A stretch of DNA of 64,000 nucleotides from positions 684,481-748,480 of the forward strand of contig VWZS01008178.1 in the NCBI GenBank assembly GCA_013397075.1, read 5' to 3'. A program made the position numbers and the translations under genes. The notes beneath the pieces were generated by a model. The model worked only from the letters and a program-made list of their open reading frames with translations. It did no database searches and had not been told where the DNA came from. Of the stretch, positions 1-13,264 are shown piece after piece (within the stretch, counting starts at the first letter, position 1; each line of letters opens with the position of its first letter). This DNA comes from Rhabdornis inornatus. Taxonomy: Eukaryota > Chordata > Aves > Passeriformes > Rhabdornithidae.

Positions 1-2343
1 GTTTCAGATGAAGACCTCAAAGGAAGTGACAATGAAGAGAAGAAATAAAATTAGAAGCAAGCTGACCAGTGATCATATTCTCATAAAGGATGTTTAAGAA
101 GAAAGAGGCAAGGGAAGATTAAATGAGGTGGGCAGATTAAAAGATACAAGATAGGAAGTATTTACCACAGCCTTTGGAGGAAGAAGAAGGAAAAATAAAC
201 TTTATAAGCCAGAGGGAATCCCTGCAGAGCATCTGATGGGATCACAGCTGGGTCCCCTGTGCTATGTCTCCCTCAAATTTCTCTCTTGCATATGTATTCA
301 AGACCATCTGCATTCACTCTTTGCTATTTCAGAACTAGTCCAAAGAGCTCCCTTGAATAATACATTTTTATCTGTACCAATATTTTAAAACAAAGCAGTT
401 CTGCATTATTTGTTCCAATCTGTCTGCAGTTTAAATTCTGCCATAGCAGAATGTTTCAGCACAAAATGCATTTGAAATATAAAATTGTTTATGCTGCTTT
501 TTCTCCTTCTCCAACTGAAAACAACCCAATGTACCAGTTGTAATGGATTTTTAAACACATTTATCATTAAAGGATCTTTCCAAGGAGTAAAAGCCAGTAA
601 GTGGAACACAAATGGACCTTCCTTATGATATTTCCCCATGATATGGCTGTGTACTAAAAAATATGCTAGAGGCTTACACTCCCTAGTAACATTTTCTTTG
701 TATTTGTGATGAATGAAATTTTCAGCTTAAAAGAAAAATTTTTTAAAGAACTAAAATTTTTGATTACTACAGTTAAGCAGACATTCTTTTCTCAGCACAG
801 ATCTGCCCACTGCCGTTCATTCTGTTGGAAAAACCAGACAAATCTCTTCAGACTATGGAGCAATTCCAGAAAGGACTTGTCTTTTCCCATCAAGGAGCTG
901 AAAGACAGCTATTTCTCAAATGAATAGAGCCAGAAGTAGCTAAGAACATCCCCAAAACCCCAAGTTCAATCTGTTCTTATTTTCATAGTGTCAAACAATG
1001 GTACATTTTTTGCCTAACTGCCTGGCACAGACACTGCTTTGTTCTGCTCTTACTGTGAAGAGGCTCTAAAACACTCTGTCCCAACTGTATTTATAAATTC
1101 TCTGAATGCAAAAATGTTGAAGAAAGACCATATTGGCCATATTGTTATTGAGATGATGTCTTGCCTCTGGGGAAGCTCTTGCAAGCTGGGAATTTATTTT
1201 ATGACTCAGTTTGTCCAGAGAGAGTGAATTGTGAATGGCTTTTTGATTGTCTGGAGCAAAATTTTGATTTGCTTTTTCTGAATATCTCCCTACACAATAG
1301 ATGCCTTATGCTAACATTACTAAGAATTCAGATTAAGAAAGCACCTAGATTCCATGCCATAGATATTTCTTCTAGCAAGAATTTATTTTCAAGGCTTCAA
1401 GATTTGCCATTGTTTGGGGTTAATAAAAAGTATATCCTTGACTTCCCCATTGGCTGTCTCAAAATGAAAGATCCCTGAATCTGTGCTGTCACTAAATACC
1501 CAACCCATTAGGAAAAAAACAGAAGAGCTATGTGTATTTTCAGCTCTAAATTACTTATCCAAGGGCACTGTTATGAAAATGGTACTAAATAGAACATGAG
1601 TCTTCATTTCAACTTCAGAATCCGCAACAAACTGTGGATCACATCCTAAAAAAAGTATAAGTAATTATAGAGAGAATAGGAAAATAGTGACATCACACCT
1701 ATCAGTTAAAAAAGAAGGTTTGAGCAGGGTTTTAGCCATGCCTAAGAAGCAGCTGTGGATTTAGAGGATTGCAAAACTGTACATGACAATTGACCCAGAG
1801 ATATAAAAGCAGCCAGGCTTTTTCACAGTGTTGCATCTCTTGTAGTAATGGCTGCTGTAGTAGTTTTATGGCCCATAGAAGGAAATTAATGTATCCAGGC
1901 TGTAAGCTGTAAACTTGTGATCCTTGACACTGTGACCTGAAAATATGTGTTTCATTTGCTGAAGCTCTGTGCATCTTGCCACTCACACCACTTCCAGTCT
2001 TGGCTCCATGCAGAACATAGCAAAGGCCTAATTTTACCCTCAGAAAGATACATGCAGACCTCAAAGGCTTCAGACAGACTCATCTGGCCATATCTGAACA
2101 TATTTCAGCAGCCCCTACCACTTGCCCTATGTTGCAGACACGTGTCTGCCCCCATCATGAACATCAGGGCAAGATTCATTGGTGAGAGAGAAAATTAACT
2201 ATTAAACAACTAAAACTTGCTTAAGGAAACTCGTTTAAAAGAAATCACTTAAAGAAATCACTTTCTTATGAGATATTTGTTTTGATTAAAAAATTATCGT
2301 AATTGATTTTTTTTAAATCACAAAATGCCTCTGCAACTGTAAC

Positions 2344-2358
2344 AAAAAAAAAAAAAAA
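2344..2358 (+). repeat. A15 homopolymer run
   Basis: Fifteen consecutive A residues followed by CAACAAAGG. It could be a decayed retroposon tail, but nothing recognisable lies upstream. Confidence 0.9.
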
Positions 2359-2911
2359 CAACAAAGGAAATGAACACATTTATAATAAGGATGCAATCAG
2401 AGGAGACCAGCCTCCTAAAACCTCCTTTTCTATAATCACAGCTGCATTAAATATGTCAGCAAAAGCTCAGTGTTTTTCCCCAGAAAACATTTTATGTCTT
2501 GCTAGGACAGTTAATTATGCTCACTGCTACTTTTCAAAAAACCTTTAAAGGGAAGAAATCACACATTCCAGAGACCTCAGCCTGACAGTTCTGACTGCAT
2601 TGGCTGTTGTGTTCACTGACGTCTTTGCATCTTTGTTGTGCCTTTAATACACATTGACTTAGTGTGGCAGACAAAGCTAAACTTTTCCCTGGATTTGCTC
2701 CAAAGCATCTTTGAGAGTAATGGTGCTAAAAGAATCCTCTTCCTCTCCATCCTCTCCCTCCTCCCTCCTGCGTGTGTTCATGGCAGTGCAGGCAGACACG
2801 TGTGCATCACTCATGCATGCATGTAAGCAGAAGTTTTTATGCTGGGGTGCTGAGACAGTTTGTTAGCAAAAAATACCTCAGTGATTTGTTTAGATACTCA
2901 AGTGTCAATAA

Positions 2912-2959
2912 AATTATTATTATTATTATATTAATTATTATTTTAATTATTATGATATT
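2912..2959 (+). repeat. Imperfect (ATT)n microsatellite
   Basis: Five tandem ATT units pass into degenerate ATTAATTATTATTTTAATTATTATG sequence, giving about 48 bases of A and T with one G. It is direct low-complexity sequence and probably length-variable. Confidence 0.9.
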
Positions 2960-5900
2960 AAGTTTTTGCTTCCATGTGTGTCCTCACAAACTTCATCTGG
3001 ACTTTATGTTAGCAGAACCTGAATGTTTATGAGTCTGCTTTTCATAAAGATTTATTCCTGAGGCACATTTAAAAACCTCATTAGTGATGTGTGTCACCAT
3101 TTACACAGTGAGAATATGGGATCTACCCATTGCTGCTCAATCTGCACCTGCTATAAAAGAAAATGCTGATTTAAAACCTTTAGAGCTGAAGTTTTTTACA
3201 TGGTGAGTATACAGAAAGAATTCTTGCCTCTACCCTTTGTATTGCTATTCTGCTACATGATGCTATGACTACAAACCTACCCATCCTTTGTAAGATGCTG
3301 CACAGCTCTGATCTCAGAAATCTGTGCTAAAAACAATTGGTGCTGAATTTGTTGGTGGTGCTTCTGCTGGTAAGGGTAGAGTAATGTAAAGCAAAAGGCA
3401 AAACCTGTAATTGGTCTCTGTTACCTCTTACATCATCCACAAGAGGAACAGAACTGCCATCAATATTTTCAAGTCTTTGCTGTAGCTACATAATTAGAGC
3501 TCTCTGCAATTTTCAGGATTTATGCCTCTAACTTGACTCTAGTTAATATTTTGCCATGCAAACATAAATATTATAGGTGATTATTACTGCAAAACATACC
3601 ATTTTAACTTCCCTGTGCTTTGCAGTGGAAAGCACTGGGAATGCTTTCCTGTATGACAAGTCCCCTGCACAGCTAAGCTTCCCTTTTAAGTCAACAAAAT
3701 AAAACAAGACAAAGTGCAGGATCATGGATTAATAGACAGAAAGCCTGAGGGTTTCTGGAAAAGAAGAAAGAGGAAAGAGGGGATGATTTTAGTGATTTTA
3801 GAAAGTAGGAAGAGTAAATAAATAGGAAGAGGCAGAATAACAGATGTGTAGCACAAAGAAAAGCAGTGCAGAGAAAGGAAATGTAAGAGGAGTGGAAGAA
3901 GTTCAGCATGTAAAAGATAATGAGAATGAGCAAGAATGTAGACAAGAAGAAACTTTCTTGAAAAATAGTTTAAAAATAAATGAACCTGGCCCTCGTCCTC
4001 ACAACTCTGCCAGGAAAAGCTCAAGGGCAGGGATGTTTCCATTCCAATCTCTAAAAGCCAAAACACAGCCCCATGTTGCTACTGTGAAGAAAATTAAACC
4101 AGCAAACACCATTACCCTGGGCAGCTTCAGTCAAGTGTTCCTCTGTGTTGCAGTGTCTGCACTGAGTCAGACACATCCTACTGCCCATGGCTAAATCACA
4201 CAGAGATGTGGTAATTGCCAGCCTATGGATCAAAGAGGTCTTCTCCCCACTTACCAGCTTGGGAATGGCAGGAGACACAAATAAGATAAAAAACACACAT
4301 CACACTATGTTTCTTGAAGGTTAATTAAAATTCCATATGAATTATAGAATATAGGAATGAGCTAATATAAACTCACCTGAGACACCATCCAAGACTTAGC
4401 AGGAAGCACAACTGTTTCACTCCAAATTCTCGTCATACTTTAACACTTTTGAAGGCAAACGAGACCTTGGGTAACCACTGTCTTGCAAAACTGTCTTCTG
4501 CTTTTAGGGATCAAATCTTATTTATACAGGAGGGAACACTGGGAAAATCAAGATCAACAAGGGCCTGTGGAAGGAGGCAAGCCCTCTTTAAAAGCTCCCT
4601 GCTGGAGGGCACTCAGCACACCCAGTGCTTGTGGGGACCACTGAAGCTGGGTCTAGTTTCCATGGCTCCCACAAGCCACAGGACCCTGAGTGGCAAAGCC
4701 TTTGATGGGTCTATTTTGCCTGGAAGAGCTATAAGAGAAAAGTGCAGCATCCAAGTAACCTCAGCAGACCAGTGAAAACAAGAAGAAAAATCTTCTCCTG
4801 GGTGGCCTGTGCATTGGACTACTTGTTCTTGGGGCTGAAAAGCATTTTAGTTTCAGGATTAAGGCAAAACAACAGACGCTTGATGACAGGATCAGGCACC
4901 CATTTGCACCCATCAAGAATCTGCCCCTTAGGTCCAAATACAGTTTCCTCAACAGAATCCAGAAGTAATAATGGATTTTAAAGACTGATCTTTTTAGTGC
5001 AAAATTGTAGCACAAGCTGTAATGCCCTGAAGTAAATTCAGGGGAATATTATCCATGTGTTTTTAACTTTTATAATAAATTCTAGTTTTCCACTAATATA
5101 TTTAAATTTGAGATGTATTCTCAAAAAAAAAAACCAAAACTTGAGAAATAAACTATACATGAAGACTATAAGTAAGGAATAGGTGGCCAAGTATTGCTCA
5201 CCAGGCTACACTGTTACTACTCTGGGTATCTGGAATTCCACTCTTGGGATAGGGTGGGAGAGGGGGTCCTCTGCAGAGCTCTTTAACCCACCTTAAGATA
5301 AATGTCAGAAGAATCAGCATAAATTTCCTTTGTAGAATAAATGTGGGTATTTCCAGCATATTAATCACACTGTGATTATACAGAGAGAATGATGGGCATT
5401 GGTTTTAGCTAATATCAGCTATTTAGCTTTGCTGGTGTTCTGGCTTTCCACTACAAAGGAAAGAGAGGTGAGCCTTGAGAGTAACACATGCCCCTTGCTC
5501 AGACACTGCTGTTCAGACAGGATGGAATATCTCTGGATGCTTCTCAATCCCTGCCAGCTTCAGCTGGAAGCAGAACCATTATTTTGAGGGCTTCTGAACA
5601 TGAATACAGCCCAAACAATACATTTGTGCTTTAATGTGGAATACAACCATGGTTCAAGCTTTCCTTTTGCCAGTGGGTCTGAATCTCCAGTATCTTGCTG
5701 AGAATACACAGTACTGTGTCAGAGAGGCAGTGAAACACTCCAACTGAGCTGGTCCCTGACTGAAAAACCCACAAATCAAAGGGTTGAGCTGTTTGCCAGG
5801 TCTGGGGGGAAGCAATCCAAGCATTGTCCCATTAAATCTGATTATACCCAAACACATACACAGAGGCATGCAGCTTTCAAGGGCTCATTTCACACAAACC

Positions 5901-7099
5901 AATCAATCCTACAGTATTTTCTTCCATCTGAAGAAAAGGTTAAGTGTCCAATTGACTGACACACATCCCAGCCAGAACACCAGAGTAATACAGAAATATG
6001 AACAGATAGCATTTAACTGTGAATTTTGAAGTCATGCCTAAAAATGTAGCCATAGATGTGCACTTGAAAAACAGTGAGGTGAGTCAGACACCCAGCAATT
6101 ACACTGTGCTTAAAATGAGTGAGAAGGTTGCTGCTGGGAGGTCACGAGAGATCATTTTGTCAAGCAGTGTTAAATGAAGCAGTTGCCTTGTGTCTTTCTT
6201 CTGAGCTGCTCTGTGGAACACAGAATCCAGTAATTTAAAGGTGATGTGAAGAATAAGGCAGAAAGTTTTCAGAAAAAAAATGCTGGCTGTGTCCGTTTGC
6301 TTCCATTTGCAAAAGCATGGACAGGAAAAGATGAAAGATGCCTTTGCATGTCAGTCAGGGCATCTCTGTAGGCTCCAGCTCTCTGGTGAAGGGGAAATAG
6401 GGACTCTGAGACTCCTGGGCAGGATCTTTGCACAGCAGTGAGGCTTGATTTCATGCACTGAAGTTTAATTCTGGCATCTACTGACAGGCAGGGTAGGCTG
6501 GATGTTGAAGATGTCCCAATTTCACTACTGAAGGTGTGATGTCATTATCAAAATCATGATGCAGCTAGATAACTTTCTATACGGAATTAGATGTTCAGAA
6601 TGTAAAGAGACTGCCCTGGTGTTTCCATTCCCAACATTTTCTTCAGCATTTTTATCTGAGCTCACCACTTTTTCAGTTTTCCTGCACTCTGAACATTCTC
6701 AGCATGAGATATGAGAGCAATAGGCAGTAGACTTCCCTTGTCCCCTGAATGAGACGATCATTTGAAATACAAATTGATCAGAGCAATCTCCTGCACCCTT
6801 GATGTGAACACCAGCTATGGTTCCTGTGCTGTGTGCTCTGTTTTGCCTGGTTCTCTGATCCAACAATGGATTTGCTGTATCCTGGACCTTCCAAAATTCT
6901 TGGCGTTCCCCAAGAGTCTTCTTCTGCATGCAGTACAGATATATTTAACATTTCTTCATCAAACAGCAGCATACAAGAGCTTGGCACTATTTTCCTTGGA
7001 ATAGCACTTACACATAATGTAGAGATGACCACTGTCCCGAGAGGCAAGAATCTGAGTGCTACTGATAGCAGTGAGAAAAAGATGTCCAGTGTGAAAGCT

Positions 7100-7590
7100 A
7101 CCCTCTGGCACAGTTTAGCATATTTAAATATCACTAACTTTATGTTGAATATTCACAGAGCTTAAAGAGCCCCCAAGCGCTGAGCTGACCCCCTAGTTTG
7201 TCCTTTGTGACTGCAGTGGAAGAACACGATAGCATTTGCCCTTTAATGGGATTTCAAAAGACTTGACAATCCTTTAATAAAAAAAATAAAAATACAATCA
7301 ACAGAAAATAAAGCTGCACTTTCAATTAACAAGGACAATTACTTCTAATTGTAAAGCTCATACATTTTTAAAATGAAGAGATATCATTTTGCCTTAATTG
7401 GTAGGTTCGGTGAATAGGCAATTAAAAACACATTAAATTTGGACCCACAGATAACAAGGAGCAAATTTCTGTCCTGAGCAGATTACAGTTGTGAATGTGC
7501 CTCCATTGTCACTTTAAAGCCAATAAAGGGACTCCCTGGGCATATTTTATGGTTCCTCCATTATTGCCACTGAAGATAAGATATCAGCAT
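7100..7590. promoter_or_regulatory. Candidate conserved noncoding element
   Basis: The block is rich in homeodomain-type cores: AATT occurs at 7324, 7337, 7347, 7395 and 7420, mostly as TAATT or CAATTA. The surrounding text is complex, with no simple repeats, CpG clusters, transposon signature or long open frame. Such texture is common in developmental enhancers of gene deserts, but this is inference from composition. No cross-species comparison was possible here. Confidence 0.2.
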
Positions 7591-10500
7591 TTCCATTACA
7601 AACAGTTTGGTTTCAGGGGGAGTTGACTAAATGATCCTGCAGACAGAAGTGTGTCATCACTCAACCCAGGAGAGCTGAGTGTGGTTTTAAAAACACTGGG
7701 TTGCTTTTTGCTGCCATTAGTGACACAGTGCCTGCCCTCTGCACCCTGGGGGATGAGCCCCAGGAATTAAACAGTGGTGGGGACCGTGTTGGTTCTGAAG
7801 TGCAGATGCTCTGAAGGAAATCCCTAACAGAAATCTGCCCCTTTACCACTTCACACACACACTGATGTATGCTGTGTCTGCTGCTGGCAATTGCACAAAG
7901 TTGATAGCAAAAAAAGAATTTCCAACTCCTTCCCCTGGTCTCACTCCTGAGCATATCAGCTAGCTTTACAGAGGAACTGGCTGCCCTTTGAACTGAAACA
8001 GATAAGCCCTGGAGAGCCATGTTCTTTTCTGCTACACATTGTCATCATGGGACAAATTTACATGTGAATCCGTTTGTGCTGCTATTTATCTGCAAGCCAA
8101 GAATGACATATGCAAAACAACAGTCACAGCTGAATGTACTTTGCAAACTAGGAAAGTTTTTTATTCCAGTTCTGTTCACCTTGTTCATTTAAATCCTGTC
8201 TCTTCCCAACATTGTCTCAGTCAAGGAAACTGAGGCACTCTAAGGGCACTAATAAGAAATATAGTTTGTGATTCCTAGATAATACTGGAGGTTGAAAGGA
8301 TTGTAAGTGTAAAATGACCTCCAAGACCAGAAGTTATGGCTGCCCATCATCCTCTCAAGCTGGAGGGGTAGACAAGATGAAACCCAGGAAACTTGTTCAT
8401 AACAAGTGTCCAAAACAGCATTCACAACAGATGCTTGCAGAGCCATGCTGTAGTCCCTAAACTTTACCCAGCAGTAAAGCTAATTTGCATTAGAAAATTT
8501 GTGTAGTTACTACTCTCTTCATACAGCCCAGGGAATTTTAATAGTACCTAAAGTAGATAGCAGGCTTCATTATACATAGGATTTTCAAAGCAAAAGAAAC
8601 CAGAAATTGCCATTCTCTTTTTTTTATTTTTAAGCCCAGGAAAGCAGAAAGCACATATTTCATTATTGTGATTTATCGTGCACATAAACTTATTCCATCA
8701 AGACATCTTTACCTGAGCTGCTTGCATGCCTGGAGCTAAGACAGCAGAGAGCTGACTACAAGTAAGACCAATCAGATGTTTAAAGGTAAGTCTATCCAAG
8801 CACCTGGCTGATTTGGGGCTTTTAATGAAATAATTCATAGAAACCCAGTTAATTAGGCTTTAGTCTTTATTGATTTCTTGCCAGGACAATTTATAGAGTT
8901 GCAGAACTCACAACTTCCTACAAAGATTCTTGTAGAAGTAGCAGAAGTGTGAAATGCAGAAAGGGTCCTTGTGCTCATGGATGAGCAACTCTGGCTCCTG
9001 CCAGTCCCCCAGAAAGCTCATTTAGTTCTCCAGAGAAAGAGAATTACAGATGTGGACCCTGTGGAACAGCTCACAGGTCAGTCTTACCCTGGTCACAGGG
9101 GGGACTAACCCAGCTGATGGATGTTATTATCTGGACCTGTGAGAACTGCTACAACAGACCAAAGCAGGACAAAGAAAGCAGGGGGTTTGTTACAGGGTCT
9201 CTGACCAGTCCAGTGAAGGTATAGCTACAAGTATTGCTGTAATATTGATCTCTACAAATACAGATAATATTGCTTCTAAAGATCACTTGCACAGTTCAGT
9301 CTTTTAAATGATTTCTTTCTGCAACATCCCAGGCAAACATCATGCTAATGGCCAGAACAATTTCTGTGCAGATGAGACCTTTGGTAGCCAAAAGCTCTAA
9401 GTTATTTATTTAGCAGAGACGCCTAAATTTTGGCTGGTTTTTCTAGATGGCATTCATGGCACTGTGCTGATGGCTGCCCTGCTTTGCACTCTCAGCTCTT
9501 TGCTGAAGGGCATTGTTCATTTTGCAGTTTGCAGCACCCATCCCAAAAGTTCCCTGGTGCCATAAAAAACTCAACCAGCAGATCCCTCCGAGCGCCTCAA
9601 ACAAAGTTTCAAGGTGATGCAGCTAAGCTGAAAGGACAGTGTGGTGACATGTGAGCTGCTTGCAGTTGCAGATGTTCCCAAAGCTGCCCAGGAAGCAGTG
9701 TGCCCGTGCTGCACTGGGTATTCCCCTGCCTCTGGATGACTTCAGTATCCACAACACTGCTGCTCAAAGGAAGATCCTGAGATTTCAGACCACTTCCAGC
9801 CACCATCTCTCCAGAAGCACCTGCCAGCAGCTAAATCTCTCCAAGAGACACCGAGAAACAAAACGGCAATGGAAATCTGGTCTCTTGAAGTCAGGTCTGA
9901 TTCACCTGGGGAGCAGAAAGAAAAAACTCCTTCACCTAGTGATGGAAAGCAGCAGTTCCTGTGTGATGCATGGTCAGGGGTAACCTGGAAGTTACATCTC
10001 TTGGTGCTCCCTTCGGCTACTCCAGGTTCCACAGCCACCAGCCCCAGGGTGCCAAGCTGTGCAAAGGGAAGAAGGAAAATAATAAATATTGATAACAAGT
10101 GATATGAATTAACTTTGTAAATGAGAAGGGTTGGTATTACTGAGAAGGCTCCCTAGGGCTCCAGTGCATTTGGGTCCTGCATCCACAATATTTCTCATCA
10201 TTTTGTGGGTGGATAGATAGATACAGCAGAGATGGAGAAAAGAAATTGCAGGGCTTCAGTCACAGAGCATGTCAGGAGAACTGGTAGGGAATTTTCTGTT
10301 TAGAGGCTTCTGTCCTCTCAGAAGATGCAAGTTCATCAGAACAGAAGGCATTTGAGTGAGAAAGCTCACTGGACTTGAAACTGGGCTTGATATATAATAT
10401 TTCTCTGTACTAACAGAGAAAGGGAAAATGATAAACCTAATTTTCCATTGTATTTGCATCTTAAGTTCAAAAGCATTACTATAAATGAGGGTTTTAAGGC

Positions 10501-11573
10501 ACCAAATTTTATTCATACATCTGAAAAGCATACTCCAATATTAAGGCAATGAAAAAATATTTCCGTGAGAAAAGCTGATTTTTACAATGTTAAAATATTC
10601 CATGTACAGCAACCCGAGTAGACTGACACTATTTCATACTTGGGTTGTGAGATGCATAAATATGATGCACTACATCAGGGAGTGTTAAGATATATTTATA
10701 ATTTGAAGGACTTTAGAGACTGTTTCAGTGTGGAAGATGAGATACCAATAAAAAGAGAAGTAATCTTGAAGAGAGCTGTGTTGTATCCCTCAGAAAGCAG
10801 CAAAAGATAAACTGTGACCACAGGCACATACTTAGTCATATTACTTCATAAATAAAAACCAGCTAAAAACAAGTACATCTAGTACATCTGTCTCAATATG
10901 TGTGTAAAAACCTAATCAATATGAAGGATAACAGAGCATGGGTTGGGTCTGGTGAATGCACAGATGTTGTGATATATGAATATGTAAATGGAAGCCTGGG
11001 ATGGCAATGAGTGCTATAAACACAGGCATGGGCTGTTTGCACTGATCTTTGCTCCTAAGGGCAATGCTGAAGCAGCAGTTTGCCACTCCTTTTCCTGACT
11101 GGTCACTGCTAATCAATAGCCTTATAAATCAGTGTATTTAGGGCATTTCCAGTCTGATTCCTCATGTAAACACTTGCCAGGTTCAGTTAATGGCCAGCCA
11201 GGTCTGCTGCTCTCCCCTTGCCTTCTCCTGATGCAGCACTGAGCTGCATTCAGTGTGGTAGCTGGAGCTCTTCTCCCCTTCCAGTGGTGATGAAGGAAAT
11301 AAACACATCCCAGCCTCCTTTATCAATGGAATTCCTAGACTTGCTGTGTTGCTCTTAACTCCACTGTCCTTGCTCCCAGCTCACTGCTGTGTAATCAATG
11401 GGGAAGGTCTGCCTTTGTAGAAAAAAAAAACCTCATTTGGAGGAGGAGCATGTGTATACAGATGGGAAATAATGTAGTGAAACACAGGCATGGACAAACC
11501 TACAAAACAAATATGTCCTTACAGATTAATGCACACTTTAAAATACAAGAAACAAAAGGAATAACAAAAAACT
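7591..11573. other. Single-copy DNA, no gene seen
   Basis: No recognisable domain or repeat family. The open frames on both strands near 7.66-8.02 kb and 9.4-10.1 kb are up to 119 codons, overlap each other in opposite directions and match no family I recognise. A second TAATT-rich patch lies around 8820-8890. Confidence 0.55.
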
Positions 11574-11599
11574 GGAGAGAGAAAGAGAGAGGAAGATAA

Positions 11600-12310
11600 A
11601 GTTGCCAGGGAAGTCCCTCAAAGATCTGTCCCAGAGTTTGTTCAGCTCAGCATATTAATAAATGATTTAGTGAAAGGAATAAATAACAAAAAACTATTCA
11701 GAACAGTCAATTCTGTGCTGATTTCAAAGACTCACAAAAGGAGCTCACAATGCTGAATGACAGGGTGATAAGATTGCAGTTAAATTTCAATACTAATGAA
11801 TACAAAGTAATGCATTTGGAAAAAAAAACCATAACCACACATACAAAATTATAGGTTATAGGAATTAGAGAGGGAAGAAAAGGATAAGAGAGGTTTGTAT
11901 AGGAACTGTGCAGACAAGAAAGACTGCAAATAATTATTCATTATGCCCAAGAAATAGCCAGTGTAAAATGCAGTGATCAGAAGGAAGGTATAAAAGCCCA
12001 AAACCAACAGAAATTATCTTGTATTCACTTCATAATTAAATTGTGTAACTCATTGCCACAGGAAATTGTAGAGATAAAAGCAAAATCTGGTTTATAAAAA
12101 ATGTTTAATCTCACTGATAGAGAATATGTCATTGCAGATTAATGGTGGCTCAGAAATTCCTTGAACTGCTGCTTGTCAGGAGCTGGTAGAATATACCAGA
12201 TAAAAATAGCTTCCCATACAACCTGTTAATCCTCACCCAGGGGAATCACTGATTACAGAGAGAGGATTGGACCTACCTGTCTTTTAATCTAGCCCAGAAT
12301 TCTCATCTTT
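11600..12310 (+). mobile_element. Ancient CR1/L3-type LINE, truncated 3' part with RT remnants
   Basis: This is a highly decayed non-LTR retrotransposon. A translated piece at 11613-11669 reads VPQRSVPEFVQLSILINDL, matching the reverse-transcriptase block usually seen as GVPQGSVLGPVLFNIFINDL in CR1/L3 elements. At 11711-11728 FCADFK sits where the catalytic FADDTK motif is expected, so the active site is lost. At 11774-11821 LQLNFNTNEYKVMHLE matches the WQMKFNxxKCKVMHLG block. At 12041-12082 LCNSLPQEIVEIKA matches the conserved LWNSLPxEVVEA 3' block. The tail near 12270-12300 (GGATTGGACCTACCT, then CTAGCCCAG) resembles the ancestral amniote CR1 3' region. The pieces lie in different frames, so several indels separate them. 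A GA-rich tract immediately precedes it. It is inactive; L3 versus an early CR1 subfamily is not resolved. Confidence 0.8.
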
Positions 12311-13007
12311 TTAATAACAATATTCTTACCTACTTTGGGGATAAAAAAACAAACTACAAGACCAAACTGCCATACATTTCTATGAAAACTAGGGAATGTG
12401 TGGAAATAATGGGATATACTACTTCAAATTTCCAGCCCATGGAAAAAGGATTATTTCCCTCACTTTCCTACTCATAGGGATAATATCCATATCTTAATCA
12501 GCATCTCTGCTTCCCCATCACCCTGACTGCCACAGCCTCAATTGGCAATGTAGGGACTGCAGGTCATGAACAAAAAATGTCCTGCCTGTCAGTAATGATT
12601 CACTGCATGGCCTTAACCATATCAGAAACTCAATCCAGCTCCAAAATACAAAAGCTGTTTCATGAATGGTAAAGTTAAAATAAAGACTGTTTTCTCGCAG
12701 TTCTCCCAAAAGTCAGGTTTTCTGCCTTCTTTCCCATCCACCCCAATCAATATTTCCAGTTCCTTCCAGTAAAGCAGCCTGGGTCTCATGTGGCATGGCT
12801 GGTGGTCACTGGCTGGGTGGCTCCTGCACCCAGGATATATGAGCCCATAAATTATATATGAGCTCATAAATGCCTCTAAGTGGTTGTTCCCTTGTCCCTT
12901 CCTTGTTCTACCTTTGGTCTCCCCCTTCTTTGGTGTCCCCTTTGCTTCCTTCTTCTTTTGTCCTCTATTTATCTAAGTTTTAAAGATATCATTAAGGTCT
13001 TTAATTC
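12311..13007. other. Spacer between LINE copies, no gene seen
   Basis: About 700 bases separate the ancient LINE from the next CR1. There is no domain-bearing frame and no recognisable repeat. An ATGAGCCCATAAATTATATATGAGCTCATAAAT stretch near 12839-12871 contains two similar half-copies, but it is short. Confidence 0.55.
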
Positions 13008-13264
13008 TCATAGAATCATTTGGGTTGGACAAGACCTTCAAGATCATCAAGTCCAAATGTTAACCCAGCACTGCCATGTCCCCACTAAACCAAGTCCTTA
13101 AAAGCAACATCTACACATCTTTTAAATACCTGCAGGGATGGTGACTCCACCATTTCCCTGGGCATCCTGGTCCAGTGCTTGACAACACTTTTGATGAAGA
13201 GTTTTCCTGTTATCCAACCTAATCCTCCACTGGCATAACTAGAGGCCATTTCCTCTTGTCTTAT

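Larger units (their letters stand above)
1..7099. other. Single-copy AT-rich DNA, no gene seen
   Basis: No open frame here shows a recognisable domain, and no repeat family is identifiable by eye. The first 200 bases are purine-rich. Simple sequence is limited to an A15 run at 2344-2358 and an ATT-type repeat at 2912-2959. The short open frames on both strands overlap one another, lack conserved motifs and look like chance frames. I infer intergenic or intronic DNA; an exon of a spliced gene cannot be excluded by eye. Confidence 0.6.

Noticed and set aside
9742..10098. 118-codon minus-strand open frame with a hydrophobic N-terminus resembling a signal peptide
   Set aside because: The rest shows no domain or cysteine pattern of a known secreted family, and a plus-strand frame overlaps most of it; chance is the simpler explanation.
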